From Lysobacter enzymogenes (GTDB lineage Bacteria; Pseudomonadota; Gammaproteobacteria; Xanthomonadales; Xanthomonadaceae), in assembly GCF_900106525.1 (NCBI RefSeq), contig NZ_FNOG01000003.1, positions 407,811-471,810 on the forward strand: a stretch of DNA of 64,000 nt. The letters run 5' to 3'. Both the position numbers and the translations under genes were made by a program. Below are positions 43,257 to 50,649 of the stretch, one piece after another. The notes beneath the pieces were generated by a model. The model made no database searches, was not told the DNA's origin, and saw only the letters and a program-made list of their open reading frames with translations. Each line of letters opens with the position of its first letter. The stretch's first letter is position 1.

Positions 43257-43904
43257 TCAATCCGGCGCGTCCGACCCCAGCGCGATCGCATGGCCCGCCT
43301 GCGCGGCTTTCGCGCGCAGGTAGTTCACGTTGTGGTGGCTGGCGTGGACGCCGGTGGTGCGCATGGCGGCGATCTCGATCCCGAACCGCTCCAACTGGAC
43401 GCGCTTGTCCGGGTTGTTGCTGAGCAGTTCGATCCGGCCCACGCCGAGCGCGCGCAGCATCTGCGCGGCCACCGCGTAGGCGCGTTCGTCCGCGCCGCGG
43501 CCGAGCGCGCGGTTGGCGGCGAAGGTGTCGTGGCCGTGCTCCTGCAGATGGTAGGCGTCGAGCTTGCGGTACAGGCCCAGGCCGCGGCCCTCCTGGCGCA
43601 GGTACAGCAGGTAGCCGCCGGTCAGGCGCAGCCGCCGCAGCGACTCGCGCAATTGCGGGCCGCAGTCGCAGCGCAGCGAACCCAGCGCGTCGCCGGTCAT
43701 GCATTCGGAGTGCACGCGCACCATCGGCGTGTCGCGCGCCGGCGCGAACGCCAGGGCCAGGTGCTCGCCGCCGTCGATCAGGCCGTGGAAGCTGTGGGCC
43801 AGCGCGACGGCTTCGCTGCCGTCGGCGAGCGACAGCGGCAGGCGCACGCTCGCGCGCACGCGGGCGGCGGGCAGGTCGGCGCCGCAACGTTCGGATTCGG
43901 TCAT
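43257..43904 (-). CDS. ribA: GTP cyclohydrolase II (stand-alone RibA)
   Basis: 215 residues from the Met at 43904; earlier residues in frame overlap the upstream gene and are excluded. Zinc Cys set in HSECMTGDALGSLRCDCG near 67-84, the GTP/Arg loop LRQEGRGLGLYRKLDAY near 105, DTFAANRALG near 130 and the LLSNNPDKRVQLERFGIE segment near 165 are all intact. It opens GTP to 2,5-diamino-6-ribosylamino-pyrimidinone phosphate, formate and pyrophosphate, the first riboflavin step. Without other rib genes, and joined by ATGA to a methyltransferase, it probably serves a special pathway (for example a 7-azapteridine- or deazaflavin-like product), an inference. Confidence 0.92.
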   Translation of the reverse strand: MTESERCGADLPAARVRASVRLPLSLADGSEAVALAHSFHGLIDGGEHLALAFAPARDTPMVRVHSECMTGDALGSLRCDCGPQLRESLRRLRLTGGYLLYLRQEGRGLGLYRKLDAYHLQEHGHDTFAANRALGRGADERAYAVAAQMLRALGVGRIELLSNNPDKRVQLERFGIEIAAMRTTGVHASHHNVNYLRAKAAQAGHAIALGSDAPD

Positions 43905-44791
43905 GTCGATGCGGCCCGGCCCAGGACGAGGGTGAAACTCTGCAGATAGTGGAAGTCGCGGCGGCGCAGCGCGTACTGCGGCTGCGCCGGGTCGCACAGC
44001 CGGCGCAGCTCGGCGTAGTCGTCGCGGTGCAGGTACGGCTGCAGCCGCGTGCCCCAGGTGTCGCGGAAGATCGTTTCGCCCAGATAGCGCTCGCTGGCCG
44101 CATCCAGGGGGCTGGTGCGTTCGATCAGCCAGCTGCGCGCGCGCACGTCCTGCAGGCCGGCCGCGCGCATCTGTCCGAGCAGCGCGCGCACCGCGGTTAG
44201 CGCGCGTTCGTCGATCCGGTAGCGCTCGCGGTAATAGCGGCGCACCGCCTCGTTGACCCGCGATTCCAGGCGCGCATCCCAGGCGAACACCATCTCCGGC
44301 AACAGTGCGCTCTGGCCCAGGGCGAAGCGTCCGCCGGGGCGCAGCGCCGCGCTGAGGCGGCCGATCGCGGCGCCCGGATCGTGCAGGTGGTTGAGGGTGT
44401 TGACCGACCAGATCGAGTCGAATGCGGCCGCCGCCAGCGGCGCGTCGGCCAGGTCGGCGCGCACGATCGCGGCGTTGCCCGGCGCGATCGCGCGCGCGGC
44501 GACGACGTGGGCGGCGGACAGGTCCAGGCCGACCACGGCGCCCTCGTCGCCGACCTGCGCGGCCAGCCAGCCCACCGCTTCGCCGCTGCCGCAGCCGGCG
44601 TCGAGCACGCGCATGCCGCGGCGCAGGTCGAGCTCGGCGATGGCGCGGCGCAACTCCGGTTCGGCGAAGGCGTTGAACCGCTGCAGCTTGCGCGCGTAAT
44701 CGCGGGCGACGCCGTCGCCGAGCGGGCCGGGCCGGCGCGCGCCGTCGCCGCCGTGCGGCGCGCCTGCGCGCTCAGCCGGCGGCGCGGTCAT
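43901..44791 (-). CDS. class I SAM-dependent methyltransferase
   Basis: 296 residues. Motif I MRVLDAGCGSGEAVGWLAAQ near 60, GLDLSAAHVVAARAIAPGN near 88, ADLADAPLAAAAFDSIWSVNTLNHLHD near 112, LRPGGRFALGQSALLPEMVF near 148; the C-terminal half has RRYYRERYRIDERALTAV. This is a small-molecule methyltransferase pattern. The stop overlaps the ribA start (ATGA), and its own start lies 20 bp inside the 3' end of the nucleotidyltransferase gene, so the four genes of this minus-strand operon are coupled. Confidence 0.88.
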   Translation of the reverse strand: MTAPPAERAGAPHGGDGARRPGPLGDGVARDYARKLQRFNAFAEPELRRAIAELDLRRGMRVLDAGCGSGEAVGWLAAQVGDEGAVVGLDLSAAHVVAARAIAPGNAAIVRADLADAPLAAAAFDSIWSVNTLNHLHDPGAAIGRLSAALRPGGRFALGQSALLPEMVFAWDARLESRVNEAVRRYYRERYRIDERALTAVRALLGQMRAAGLQDVRARSWLIERTSPLDAASERYLGETIFRDTWGTRLQPYLHRDDYAELRRLCDPAQPQYALRRRDFHYLQSFTLVLGRAAST

Positions 44792-46019
44792 AACCGTTCA
44801 GGGCGGCGCGCACGACATACAGCGCGTCCATCCGCGGCACCGGCCGCAACAGTCGGGTCAGCAGGCGCAGGCGCTGCGGCATCGCGGCCCAGCGCTGCTG
44901 TTGCAGCCACAGCTGGGTGCGCACCATGTCGGCGCGTTCCTGCCGGCTTTCCTCGCCGGGGTTCAGGCGATCGCGCAGGTAGCGCGCGGCCTCGCCGGGC
45001 GTGCGCGCCCATTCCAGTCCCGGCAGCGCCGACAGCCACAGGTTCGAGCACGACGCCGCGCTGAGGTCGCGCCGCTGCCAGCGCCGGCGCAGCCGCGCGG
45101 GACAATGCGCACGCAGGCGTTCCAGCACCGCGGCGGGGAACGCATCGGGGTAATAGCGGCGGGCCAACAGCATCGGCGGCAGCGCCCACCACGGCGCCGC
45201 GCCGCCGTCGCCATCGCACAGCGCCTGCCAGTCGCGTTCGCTCATGCGCGCGGCCAGCAGGGCGATGTCGTTGAGATGGATCAGGCGCAGGCTGCGCCCG
45301 CACAGGTTGCCGGCCGCGTGCAACAGCAGGTGGCTCATCAGTGCGCCCAGATCCGGGTAGGGATTGAGGCCGGGGCGGGCGTCGGCGGCGAGGATGCGCT
45401 CGCTGATGTCGGCGTAGGCCAACGGCAGGCGCTCGCGCACGCGCGGATGCAGTTCGATGTTGATCGGCGTGTCGCGGTGTTCGCCCAGGCTGTGCGGCGG
45501 CAGTTGATCTGCGGGCTTGAACACCCGGTGCTTCCAGTGCGCGAAGGCCTCGACGTAGCCGAGCCGGCCCAGCAGCGCGGCGGCTTCGGCCGCGTCGCCG
45601 TCGCCGACCAACAGGTCGATATCGGCCATCGGCCGGTCGCCCGGCAGATAGACGCCGAGCGCATGCAGGGCCGAGCCCTTGAGCGCGACCAGTGCGATGC
45701 CGGCGGCACGGGCGTCGCGGTCGATGCGTTCCAGCAAGGCGGCCACGCGCCGGTGACGGTGCTCGACGTGGGCGCGTTGCTCGTCCAGGAACGCCCGCCA
45801 GCGCGGATCGCTCCAGCGCGAACGGCGCTGCAGCAGCGGCGCAACGCCGTGGGCGGCGGCCGCGGCGGCGGCCAGGCGCCATTGCAGCGGCGACCAGCGC
45901 GGGGTGGCGTCGGCGGGGCGGGCGAGCTCGTGCGCCAGGGTTTCGGTGGCCAGGCGCAGGCCGGCGCGGATCGCGCGCAAGGGCGGTTCCGGCGGCGGCG
46001 TCGGCCTCGACGGCGGCAT
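44772..46019 (-). CDS. NTP_transf_5-type nucleotidyltransferase family protein
   Basis: 415 residues from the Met at 46019. Core motif LVALKGSALHALGVYLPGDRP then MADIDLLVGDGDAAEAAALLG near 110-150 (the KG...DIDLLV signature of the NTP_transf_5 family), and DTPINIELHPRV near 187 with the third acidic position; the rest is helical. Proteins of this family are found next to HPr-kinase-like proteins in peptide-modifying clusters (lasso-peptide-like or PqqD-HprK loci). Their chemistry is not established. Starts 8 bp after the radical SAM stop. Confidence 0.86.
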   Translation of the reverse strand: MPPSRPTPPPEPPLRAIRAGLRLATETLAHELARPADATPRWSPLQWRLAAAAAAAHGVAPLLQRRSRWSDPRWRAFLDEQRAHVEHRHRRVAALLERIDRDARAAGIALVALKGSALHALGVYLPGDRPMADIDLLVGDGDAAEAAALLGRLGYVEAFAHWKHRVFKPADQLPPHSLGEHRDTPINIELHPRVRERLPLAYADISERILAADARPGLNPYPDLGALMSHLLLHAAGNLCGRSLRLIHLNDIALLAARMSERDWQALCDGDGGAAPWWALPPMLLARRYYPDAFPAAVLERLRAHCPARLRRRWQRRDLSAASCSNLWLSALPGLEWARTPGEAARYLRDRLNPGEESRQERADMVRTQLWLQQQRWAAMPQRLRLLTRLLRPVPRMDALYVVRAALNGYDRAAG

Positions 46020-46027
46020 CGCCGGCG

Positions 46028-47500
46028 TCAACCTTGCAGCACCGCGGCGATGCGCCGACCGCCGCCGTCCGCCGCTTCGCTGCGGTGCTCGCCTTCGCGC
46101 GCGATCAGCGCCTGCCAGGCCGATTCCAGCTGCGCGCGGCGCCGCTGGGTTTCGCCGTCCGCCGCGCTCGCCGGCGCGCACTGCAGTTCGACCTGGGCGT
46201 GCAGCAGGTCGCGCACCTGACGATAGAACGCCGAGTCGTATGCGCCGCGGAACATCATCGCCAGTTCGCCGCTGTCGCGCCAATGGGTCTTGCCGCCGAG
46301 CTGGCTCTCGACCTCGCGAAAGAACGAGGTGCCGGGCAGCGGATAGGCCACGCTCACGCCGATGTCGTCCGGCCGCGCGCACGCGATCAGCTCGCGCGTG
46401 GCCAGCAGGTCCTGGAGCGTTTCGCCGAGGTAGCCGAGCTGGATGAAGAATCCGACCCGGACGCCGTGCCGCCCCAGCCGCTCGCGCGCGGCGATCAGGC
46501 TGGCGACGTCGGTGCCCTTGTTCATCCGGTCGAGCACCTGCTGGCTGCCGCTTTCCGCGCCGATCCAGGCTTCGGCGCAGCCGGCGCGGGCGAGCGCGGC
46601 GGCCATGCGTTCGCTGGCGAGGTCGGCGCGGGTCTGGATGGTGAACGGCACCGGGCCGTCGGCGGCGGCGAGCCGGTCGGCGAATTCCTCGACCCATTCG
46701 GCGTGGAAGCCGAAGATGTCGTCGGCCATCCAGATGTGGTCCGGGGCGTAGCTGCGCTTGAGGTGGGTCATCTCCGCGGCCAGCGCCTGCGCGTCGGCGC
46801 GCTTGTAGTGGTTGCCCCAGATCGGCTTGGCGCACCAACTGCAGCGGAACGGACAACCGCGCGAGGCGGCCATGTTGAGGCTGAAATGGCCGTGGCGCTC
46901 GCGCCACATACGGCGGTAGCGCTCGATGTCGACCAGATCCCAGGCGGGCAGGCCGGACAGCCGCGGGTCCGGCGCCTGCGCGTCGGCGCGCGCGTGCGGC
47001 GACGCGGCGGTGGCGATGCCGTCGAGGCCGCTCAGCCACTGCGCGGCGTCGCTGGCCGGGTCGCGCTGCAGCCGCGACGCCAGCTGCGTCAACGCCTGGA
47101 TGCCTTCGCCGAGCAGCACCGCGTGCGCGCCGGCGGCGAGGAAGGCCTCGGGATGGTCGCTGGCGTCGGAGCCGGCGACGATCACCCGGCAGCCGTGCGC
47201 GCGCGCGGCGGCGATCATGCCGCAGGCGGCCTCGCGCATCCGGCTCAGGCACATCTTGGTCAGGAAATTGAAGTTGTCCTCGTAGAACACCACCAGGTCC
47301 GGCGCGGCCGCGCCCAGCGCGGCGGGGTAGTCCTCCACGCCGTCGGCGAGCATCGCGTCGAACAGGCTCACCTCGTGGCCGGCGCGGCGCAGCAGCGCGG
47401 CCACGTGCAGGGTCGCCAACGGCGGATAGGGTTTGCCGCGCTCCCACTGCTTGGGGTCGTAGCGCAGGAAATAGGAGTGGCCGACCTGGATCTTGAGCAT
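46028..47500 (-). CDS. B12-binding-domain radical SAM protein
   Basis: 490 residues from the Met at 47500. The cobalamin-type N-terminal domain has PPLATLHVAALLRRAGHEVSLFDAML near 29-54, VVFYEDNFNFLTKMCLSRM near 80 and IVAGSDASDHPEAFLAAGA near 113. The radical SAM motif is SRGCPFRCSWCAKP near 218 (CxxxCxxC), followed by HIWMADDIFGFHAEWVEEFA, AEAWIGAESGSQQVLDRMNKGT and GVRVGFFIQLGYLGET. HpnJ/BchE-like class. First gene of the rSAM-nucleotidyltransferase-methyltransferase-ribA operon; a weak copy of the ECF motif is at 47593-47622. Confidence 0.9.
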   Translation of the reverse strand: MLKIQVGHSYFLRYDPKQWERGKPYPPLATLHVAALLRRAGHEVSLFDAMLADGVEDYPAALGAAAPDLVVFYEDNFNFLTKMCLSRMREAACGMIAAARAHGCRVIVAGSDASDHPEAFLAAGAHAVLLGEGIQALTQLASRLQRDPASDAAQWLSGLDGIATAASPHARADAQAPDPRLSGLPAWDLVDIERYRRMWRERHGHFSLNMAASRGCPFRCSWCAKPIWGNHYKRADAQALAAEMTHLKRSYAPDHIWMADDIFGFHAEWVEEFADRLAAADGPVPFTIQTRADLASERMAAALARAGCAEAWIGAESGSQQVLDRMNKGTDVASLIAARERLGRHGVRVGFFIQLGYLGETLQDLLATRELIACARPDDIGVSVAYPLPGTSFFREVESQLGGKTHWRDSGELAMMFRGAYDSAFYRQVRDLLHAQVELQCAPASAADGETQRRRAQLESAWQALIAREGEHRSEAADGGGRRIAAVLQG

Positions 47501-47592
47501 CTGCAAAGCGCGCCTCGTGGGTGCCCGGCGGGCGCGGCCTCGTCGGCGCGGCCCCGGCGCGCCGCAGTCGCGCGGCGTCGTGTGGTGTGGGC

Positions 47593-47622
47593 GTAGGTGC
47601 CGCCCGCGCGGCATTTGGTTGT
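47593..47622 (-). promoter_or_regulatory. weak ECF-like promoter, radical SAM operon
   Basis: Minus strand: ACAACCAA (47622-47615), 14 bases, then GCACCTAC (47600-47593). It keeps the AACC core and the GCAC element at the same spacing as the four stronger sites but differs at four positions. About 92 bp upstream of the radical SAM start and divergent to the element at 47645-47674. Confidence 0.35.
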
Positions 47623-47644
47623 GCGGCCGTGTGCCGCCGCGCCG

Positions 47645-47674
47645 GCAACCTTTTCGCCGCGGCGGCGCACGCAC
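47645..47674 (+). promoter_or_regulatory. putative ECF promoter, HPr-kinase-like/ABC operon
   Basis: Plus strand: GCAACCTT (47645-47652), 14 bases, then GCACGCAC (47667-47674), 31 bp before the kinase-like start. The spacer shares most positions with the spacer of the sigma-operon site (24520-24549). Confidence 0.65.
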
Positions 47675-47705
47675 GCGGCATAAACCGCTCAGGATCTCCC
47701 CGTCG

Positions 47706-48746
47706 ATGCCAGGCACCGCCGCGCACCTTCCGCTCCAGGCGTCCGCCGCCGTCGACGATGGCGCGGCGTCCGACCCGTTCGGCGAACGGCGCGCGCGCCG
47801 GCACGCCCTGCGCTTCGACCTGCTTGGCGGTCGCTTCGGCTTCCACAGCGACAGCCGGCGCCTGCTGGCCCTGGCCGAGGCGGCGTATGCCGGCCTGCCG
47901 CCGCAGCGCCTGCCGCAGGCGCAGGAGTTCCGCATCGAGCTGGACCTGCTGCCGCCGAGCGAGCGGCCTTGCGCCGCGTCGCCGCCACCGCTGCGCACCC
48001 ATTCTGGCGCGGGCGTGCTGTGCGGAATCCTCGACGACCGCAATTACGTGCTGATCGTCCCGGCCGAGCGCCGGGCGCTGGTGGCGGTGTCGCAGGACAT
48101 GCTCGAGCACGCCTACCACGTGCGTTACGAACTCATCGAATTCGCCGTGTACGTGCTGGCCGCGCGCGGCATGGGGCTGATGCCGCTGCACGGCGCCTGC
48201 GCCGGCCGCAGCGGCCGCGGGCTGTTGCTGCTCGGCGCCAGCGGCGCAGGCAAATCGACCCTGGCCCTGCATTGCCTGCTGGGCGGGCTGGAGCTGTTGG
48301 CCGAAGACAGCGTGTTCGTCGAACCCGAGGGGCTGCTCGCCACCGGCGCCGCCAACTTCCTGCACCTGCGCGACAGCGTGCTGGCGCATCTGGATCCGCA
48401 GATCGGTTCGTGGATCGGCGGCTCGGCGCAGATCCGCCGGCGCAGCGGGGTGGAGAAATTCGAAGTGGACTTGCGCCGCGGGCCGGGGCGTCTGGCCTGC
48501 GAACCGCTGCGGCTGGCGGCGACGGTGCTGCTGTCGGCCGAAGCCGCGCCGCCCGGGCAGCCCTTGCTGGAGCGCCTGCCGCAAGCGCAGGCGACGCTGC
48601 GGTTGAGCCTGGATCAGCCGTATGCGGCCGCGCAGGCGGGTTGGCCCGACTTCGTCCGACGCCTGGCGAGCCTGGGCGTGTATCGCCTGCGCCGCGGCGC
48701 GAGCGCGGATGCGTCGCTGCAGGCGATACGCGGCTTGCTGGAATGA
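47706..48746 (+). CDS. HPr kinase/phosphorylase-related ATP-binding protein
   Basis: 346 residues from the Met at 47706. The N-terminal 150 residues are alpha-beta without known motif (HALRFDLLGGRFGFHSDSRR). The P-loop is LLLLGASGAGKSTLALHCLL near 181, then LLAEDSVFVE near 203 (the HprK-like acidic pair) and a C-terminal beta-rich part (VEKFEVDLRRGPGRLACEPL). HprK-related kinases without a PTS substrate occur beside NTP_transf_5 proteins in peptide-modification loci. The substrate is unknown. Followed after 97 bp by an ABC transporter gene. Confidence 0.85.
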   Translation: MPGTAAHLPLQASAAVDDGAASDPFGERRARRHALRFDLLGGRFGFHSDSRRLLALAEAAYAGLPPQRLPQAQEFRIELDLLPPSERPCAASPPPLRTHSGAGVLCGILDDRNYVLIVPAERRALVAVSQDMLEHAYHVRYELIEFAVYVLAARGMGLMPLHGACAGRSGRGLLLLGASGAGKSTLALHCLLGGLELLAEDSVFVEPEGLLATGAANFLHLRDSVLAHLDPQIGSWIGGSAQIRRRSGVEKFEVDLRRGPGRLACEPLRLAATVLLSAEAAPPGQPLLERLPQAQATLRLSLDQPYAAAQAGWPDFVRRLASLGVYRLRRGASADASLQAIRGLLE

Positions 48747-48843
48747 GCGTCGCGCGCGCTCTGGGCCTGCATGACCTTGGTCGGCACGATCCGGGCCGAG
48801 GCGATCGTAGCGGGCGCACCGTGCCACCCAGCGCTGGCGCGTC

Positions 48844-50583
48844 TTGAGCGCGCACGGCGAATCGCTGCTCGCCCAGGCGCGCGATCTGCTGCGCCCGGTC
48901 GCCGACGCGTCGGCGCGCGCCGAACTGAGCCGGCTGGGCGGCTATGTCGCGCTGTCGGTGGCCGCCGCGCTGGCCGGCAGCCTGGCCGCGCTCGCCCTGG
49001 TGCCGCTGGTGCAGGACGGCGCCGCGCCGCGCCTGGCCGGTCTGGACTGGGCCGTGCGCGGCGCGGCCGCGCAGATCGTGCTGTTCGTCGCCGCCGGCGC
49101 CGGTTTCGCCGCATTGCGTTGGCTGGCAGCGCGGCAATGCGCGCGCCTGGTCGCCGCGCGCTCGGTGGCGCTGCGGCGCCAGGCGCACGCCGGCCTGATC
49201 CGCGCTGCGCTGCCGGCTTCGGCCGAGGCCGGTTCGGCGGAAATCGCCAACGTGCTGACCTACAACACCGAGATCCTCGCCCAGGGCTACAACGCGCTGC
49301 TGCAACTGATGGCGGTGGCGGCGACCGCGACGCTGAGCCTGCTGCTGGCGTTCCTGGTCTCGCCGGCGCTGGCGCTGGCCGCGCCGGCGGTACTCGGCTT
49401 CGCCGCGCTGGCGCTGCGCGTCAGCGGCCGCGAGCAGGCGCGCATCGGCCGCGACTACGTCGCCGACATGACCCGCCTGTTCTGGCACAGCGAGGAATTT
49501 CCGCGCCGCCTGCGCCACATCCGTTCGTTCCAGCGCGAAGCCGTGGAGCAGGCCGGTTACGAGGAGATTTCGGCGCGGCTGGGCGACGGCTACCGGCGCC
49601 AGCACGAACTGCTCGCGCGCGGGCGCCTTGCGCTGGAAGCCACGGCGGTGGCGGCGATCGCCTGCGCGCTGGCGATCGCCGGGCAGTGGCAGGGCGCGGA
49701 CCGCGCTGCGCTGATCGCGGTCGGCCTGTTGCTGGGACGCTTGCTGCCTTACCTGGTGTCGGCGCGGCAGAACCTGCAGCAACTGCGTTCGGCCGCGCCC
49801 GCGCTGGCGCTGTGGCGGCGGCATGCGCAAGCCGCGCCGGCGCCGTCGCGCCCTGCGGTCGCGGCCGTCGCGGCGCAGGCGCCCGAACCGTCCGCTGCAT
49901 CCGATGCCTGCAGCGCGTTGCGTATCGAGCGGATCGGGTTGGCGCCGCCGTGGCCGGACGTGGAGGCGCGCGAACTGATCCTGGCGCCGGGCCGGATCAG
50001 CTTGCTGCTGGGCGCCTCGGGCGCCGGCAAGAGCAGCCTGCTGGACGCGCTGGCGGGGCTGGCCGAACCGCGCGCGTTCCACGCGCAGTGCGGCGGGCGG
50101 GCGCTGGACTACGCCGGCTACTGCGCGCGCATGCGCCCGTGCGCCTACATCGCGCAAGGGGTGCGGCCGTGGCAGCACAGCGTGCGCGAATGTCTGGCCT
50201 GGGCCGACCCGCAGGCCTGTGAGGCGCGCATGTGGCAGGCGCTGGAACACGTCGGGCTGGATGCGCGCGTGCGCGCGTCCGGACGCGGCCTGGACGCCGC
50301 ACTGGATCGCGCCTCCAACCGTTTTTCCGGCGGCGAACTGCAGCGCCTGCTGCTGGCCCAGACGATCCTGCGCCGGCCGCGGCTGGCGCTGCTGGACGAA
50401 ACCACCGCGGCCCTGGACGAAGCAGCGGAGCAGGCCGTGCTGCGGGCATTGACGTCGTGCCTGCCGCACACGGCCCTGGTCGTGGTCTCGCACCGTCGGC
50501 AACTGGCCGCGCTGGCCGCGCATTGCCTGACCTTGACGCCGGCCGACGCGTTTGCGCCGGCCGATACCGCTTCGACCCGCTGA
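48844..50583 (+). CDS. ABC exporter, fused membrane and ATPase domains
   Basis: 579 residues from a TTG at 48844, the best in-frame start, uncertain. Residues 25-300 form a six-helix exporter membrane domain (YVALSVAAALAGSLAALALVPLV, QIVLFVAAGAGFAALRWLAA, ATATLSLLLAFLVSPALALA). The ATPase domain has Walker A LLLGASGAGKSSLLDALAG near 392, the Q-loop ACAYIAQGVRPWQHSVREC, signature FSGGELQRLLLAQ near 498 (F for L), Walker B RLALLDETTAALDEAAE (Thr for Pro) and the H-loop VVVSHRR. Probably exports the product or a lipid-linked intermediate of the cluster. Convergent to an M13 gene. Confidence 0.9.
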   Translation: MSAHGESLLAQARDLLRPVADASARAELSRLGGYVALSVAAALAGSLAALALVPLVQDGAAPRLAGLDWAVRGAAAQIVLFVAAGAGFAALRWLAARQCARLVAARSVALRRQAHAGLIRAALPASAEAGSAEIANVLTYNTEILAQGYNALLQLMAVAATATLSLLLAFLVSPALALAAPAVLGFAALALRVSGREQARIGRDYVADMTRLFWHSEEFPRRLRHIRSFQREAVEQAGYEEISARLGDGYRRQHELLARGRLALEATAVAAIACALAIAGQWQGADRAALIAVGLLLGRLLPYLVSARQNLQQLRSAAPALALWRRHAQAAPAPSRPAVAAVAAQAPEPSAASDACSALRIERIGLAPPWPDVEARELILAPGRISLLLGASGAGKSSLLDALAGLAEPRAFHAQCGGRALDYAGYCARMRPCAYIAQGVRPWQHSVRECLAWADPQACEARMWQALEHVGLDARVRASGRGLDAALDRASNRFSGGELQRLLLAQTILRRPRLALLDETTAALDEAAEQAVLRALTSCLPHTALVVVSHRRQLAALAAHCLTLTPADAFAPADTASTR

Positions 50584-50615
50584 GCGGGCTCGCCGCTCAG
50601 GCCCGCTGCACGGGT

Positions 50616-50634
50616 CCGCGCCGCTGCGGCGCGG
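50616..50634. other. perfect GC palindrome between convergent genes
   Basis: CCGCGCCGC-T-GCGGCGCGG between the ABC stop (50583) and the M13 stop (50650). No T-run, so a Rho-independent terminator is unlikely; it may still form a shared 3' hairpin. Confidence 0.45.
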
Positions 50635-50649
50635 CGCGGGCGCGCTGGG

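Noticed and set aside
46028-46060. TCAACCTT followed by GCAGCACC, resembling the ECF motif
   Set aside because: Lies inside the 3' end of the radical SAM gene, lacks the leading G and the spacing does not match the other sites.
47501-47705. possible precursor-peptide gene for a RiPP
   Set aside because: Short frames exist but have no ribosome site, no leader-like pattern and overlap the divergent promoter elements.
44772-48827. 1351-codon open frame on the minus strand
   Set aside because: Only its 3' third (to 46019) is the nucleotidyltransferase; the rest is an Arg/Ala/Pro-rich shadow of the radical SAM and kinase-like genes in another frame.
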